This document shows positions 62,784 to 64,000 of a stretch of 64,000 bases of DNA, piece after piece (within the stretch, counting starts at the first letter, position 1; each line of letters opens with the position of its first letter). The stretch lies in assembly GCA_001179505.1 (NCBI GenBank), contig CDMY01000182.1, positions 68,290 to 132,289 of the forward strand, given 5' to 3'. The DNA comes from Vitrella brassicaformis (lineage: Eukaryota; Sar; Vitrellaceae). The notes below the pieces were generated by a model. The model ran no database searches. It was given only the letters and a program-made list of their open reading frames with translations, and was not told the DNA's origin. Both the position numbers and the translations under genes were made by a program.

Positions 62784-63437
62784 TCTGTAAAAAGAGTTTC
62801 AACTTTAATAAGAAGTATTTATGATTTTGCCTGTGTGCTTCGCCAATGTGGCCATGCCAGTCTTGCAATTCTTCACGAAGAGGTATTTAATGATGGCAAA
62901 AAAAATTCAGAATTTTATCAATATTTTGATAATGCTACCAATAACTATGGCTTTATTTCAGTGAATGCACGAAGTCCTAACACAGAAATAAAGGAAAATT
63001 ACTGTGATTATAAATCCTTTGACAGACTGACTTATCTGAATAATACTCACATTCATGTGTCCAACAATAGTAAGTAATCTCTCAAATTCCTTACTTCTCG
63101 TATCATCCATCGTAGCAATACTATCATCAAGTATTAAAAGCACTCGTCTTCGCTTTTTTGTCTTTTCTTGATGCTCTGCTAACGCTTTTATCTGCTCTTC
63201 TGTTATTTTGGTTAAAATTTTATGACGTTTTGCACCATTCTTCAACCAGAGTTCCGGCTGAACTGTCACTATAAGCTCATCGTCAAACTTATTTCTATCC
63301 CGCAAATACCGATATAATGATAATGCAATTAGGGTTTTTCCGGTATTTATGCGTCCCGTAATTAATAATATCCAACACTTCTTCTCGTTCGCTATCTTAT
63401 TGAATAGCTCTCGGTAGTTTTGTATTTTTTCGTGCAT
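62784..63437 (-). pseudogene. A32/FtsK-HerA-like DNA-packaging ATPase with inverted C-terminal part
   Basis: The minus-strand ORF from 63437 has Walker A (LLITGRINTGKTLIALSLYR), Walker B (RVLLILDDSIATMDD) and the following motif with a conserved Gln (HMNVSIIQISQS), the pattern of packaging ATPases of NCLDVs, virophages and polinton-like viruses. After ISQSVK the homology stops. The expected C-terminal region is found on the plus strand at 62784-63026 (SEFYQYFDNATNNYGFISVN and following). That segment is exactly 243 nt (81 codons) and is bounded by TCTGTAAAA and TTTGACAGA, an imperfect 9-bp inverted repeat. The present gene is therefore broken by a small inversion; the family's usual size of about 200-250 aa fits the two parts together. 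Confidence 0.7.
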
Positions 63438-63462
63438 CTCATTAATATTATATATATAAGTG

Positions 63463-63648
63463 CTACTTTTTCTTCGGTTTCATTTTTGTATTCACTACTC
63501 GTTCAATCCGCCGAGCCACCTGCTCCGCATTTTTTACTTTGGCATTTTTTAGACGCTTCAAAAAAAAATGATATAATATCTTTCCATCATTATTATCCTT
63601 GTTTGTATTTTTGTTTTTTTTCAGTCGTTGAAGCAAATTATTAAGCAT
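63463..63648 (-). CDS. Small basic viral-type protein
   Basis: A 61-aa Lys/Asn/Arg-rich ORF (MLNNLLQRLKKNKNTNKDNN ... MKPKKK*) lies 25 nt upstream of, and on the same strand as, the ATPase. It may be a DNA-binding or core protein. The family is not recognised. Confidence 0.45.
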   Translation of the reverse strand: MLNNLLQRLKKNKNTNKDNNDGKILYHFFLKRLKNAKVKNAEQVARRIERVVNTKMKPKKK

Positions 63649-64000
63649 GATATAGAATTAATTAAATACTTATATGGTAAAATTCAAAAGAGCAACAGAA
63701 ATTTTTTAATTGACTTGAACAAAGTATTTAAAATTCAACGCTGTGCACCGTGACGTGACAATATATGACAGTTTCCACCTGCCCTACCACCATCTGTTCA
63801 TTTTCTTGCCATTCACCATCTGTTCATTGCTCATTGCCTTTCCATTTCTTTTTCTCAGTTGTCACGGGTACATTTTTCATCTCGTGGCAGTCGTCTTTTA
63901 ATTGTCAATCATCTCTTGCTGCTTTTTCTTTCTTTTGAGGCACAGGCAATTGTTCCCTTTCTCCTCGAGCCACGCTTGTTAACACTAAACCCCGTCCACT
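63649..64000. other. AT-rich sequence, no gene recognised
   Basis: Contains a short imperfect repeat (CACCATCTGTTCATT twice, at about 63788-63830). No ORF of note. Confidence 0.4.

Larger units (their letters stand above)
62400..64000. mobile_element. Fragment of an integrated algal DNA virus or polinton-like element
   Basis: An abrupt change from GC-rich, intron-bearing host DNA to AT-rich sequence with compact intronless ORFs and A/T homopolymers. It carries a proline-rich ORF, a packaging-type ATPase and a small basic ORF. No capsid, integrase or terminal inverted repeat is seen; the right end leaves the window. A chimeric assembly join is an alternative. Confidence 0.6.

Overview
This is a nuclear eukaryotic contig. 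Coding sequence is GC-rich, genes carry many short GT-AG introns, and introns and spacers are full of (CA)n/(TG)n, GACA/TGTC and GGAT/ATCC simple repeats. A BiP-type Hsp70 ending in HDEL, a V-ATPase subunit, a YKT6 SNARE and a plastid-type IspG (MEP isoprenoid pathway) behind a signal-peptide plus GAFV-type leader indicate a photosynthetic or plastid-bearing protist with a secondary plastid. A chromerid alga such as Vitrella is my best guess; that is inference.

Layout. 1-252: 3' end of a Patched/NPC1-like gene (+). 1011-3614: BiP-like Hsp70 (+) with a frameshifting small duplication. 4464-6293: F-box-like protein (-). 6626-10391: methylenetetrahydrofolate reductase (+, 18 exons). About 12.1-12.9 kb: weak unknown gene (-). 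13661-17064: membrane leucine-rich-repeat protein (-). 17741-19349: V-ATPase subunit E (+). 20639-23356: RRM-like plus NYN-domain RNA-binding or nuclease-like protein (+). 23943-25263: class I protein arginine methyltransferase (+). 25920-28848: NASP/SHNi-TPR histone chaperone (-). 29321-31990: F-box/repeat protein (-). 32019-34191: SET-like/Tudor-like protein (-). 34668-46885: USP7-type deubiquitinase (+), crossing a 300-N gap. 46.9-48.8 kb: simple repeats. 48.8-49.7 kb: small unknown gene (+), followed by a second 300-N gap. 50.7-51.0 kb: displaced copy of a membrane-protein exon. 51828-56504: IspG (-). 56757-57786: YKT6 (+). 58215-58907: micro-gene (+). 59282-61866: polytopic membrane protein (-), head to head with a truncated paralogue (+). 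From about 62.4 kb the base composition drops abruptly to AT-rich sequence that carries a proline-rich ORF, a small basic ORF and an A32/FtsK-like packaging ATPase. I read this as a fragment of an algal DNA virus or polinton-like element.

The most unusual observations are these. (1) Many introns are CA-rich on the donor side and TG-rich on the acceptor side, so they could fold back on themselves. (2) A 216-bp copy of the NASP 5' region, first coding exon and donor site lies directly upstream of the SET-like gene and splices in frame to it. (3) A second, 176-bp duplicated segment sits just upstream of both the NYN gene and the PRMT gene. (4) At least five genes begin with a first coding exon of only 3-16 nt. 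(5) The viral ATPase has its C-terminal 81 codons exactly inverted between 9-bp inverted repeats.

Chromatin and RNA functions (PRMT, NASP, SET-like, USP7, NYN) lie together between 20 and 47 kb; no operon logic is implied.
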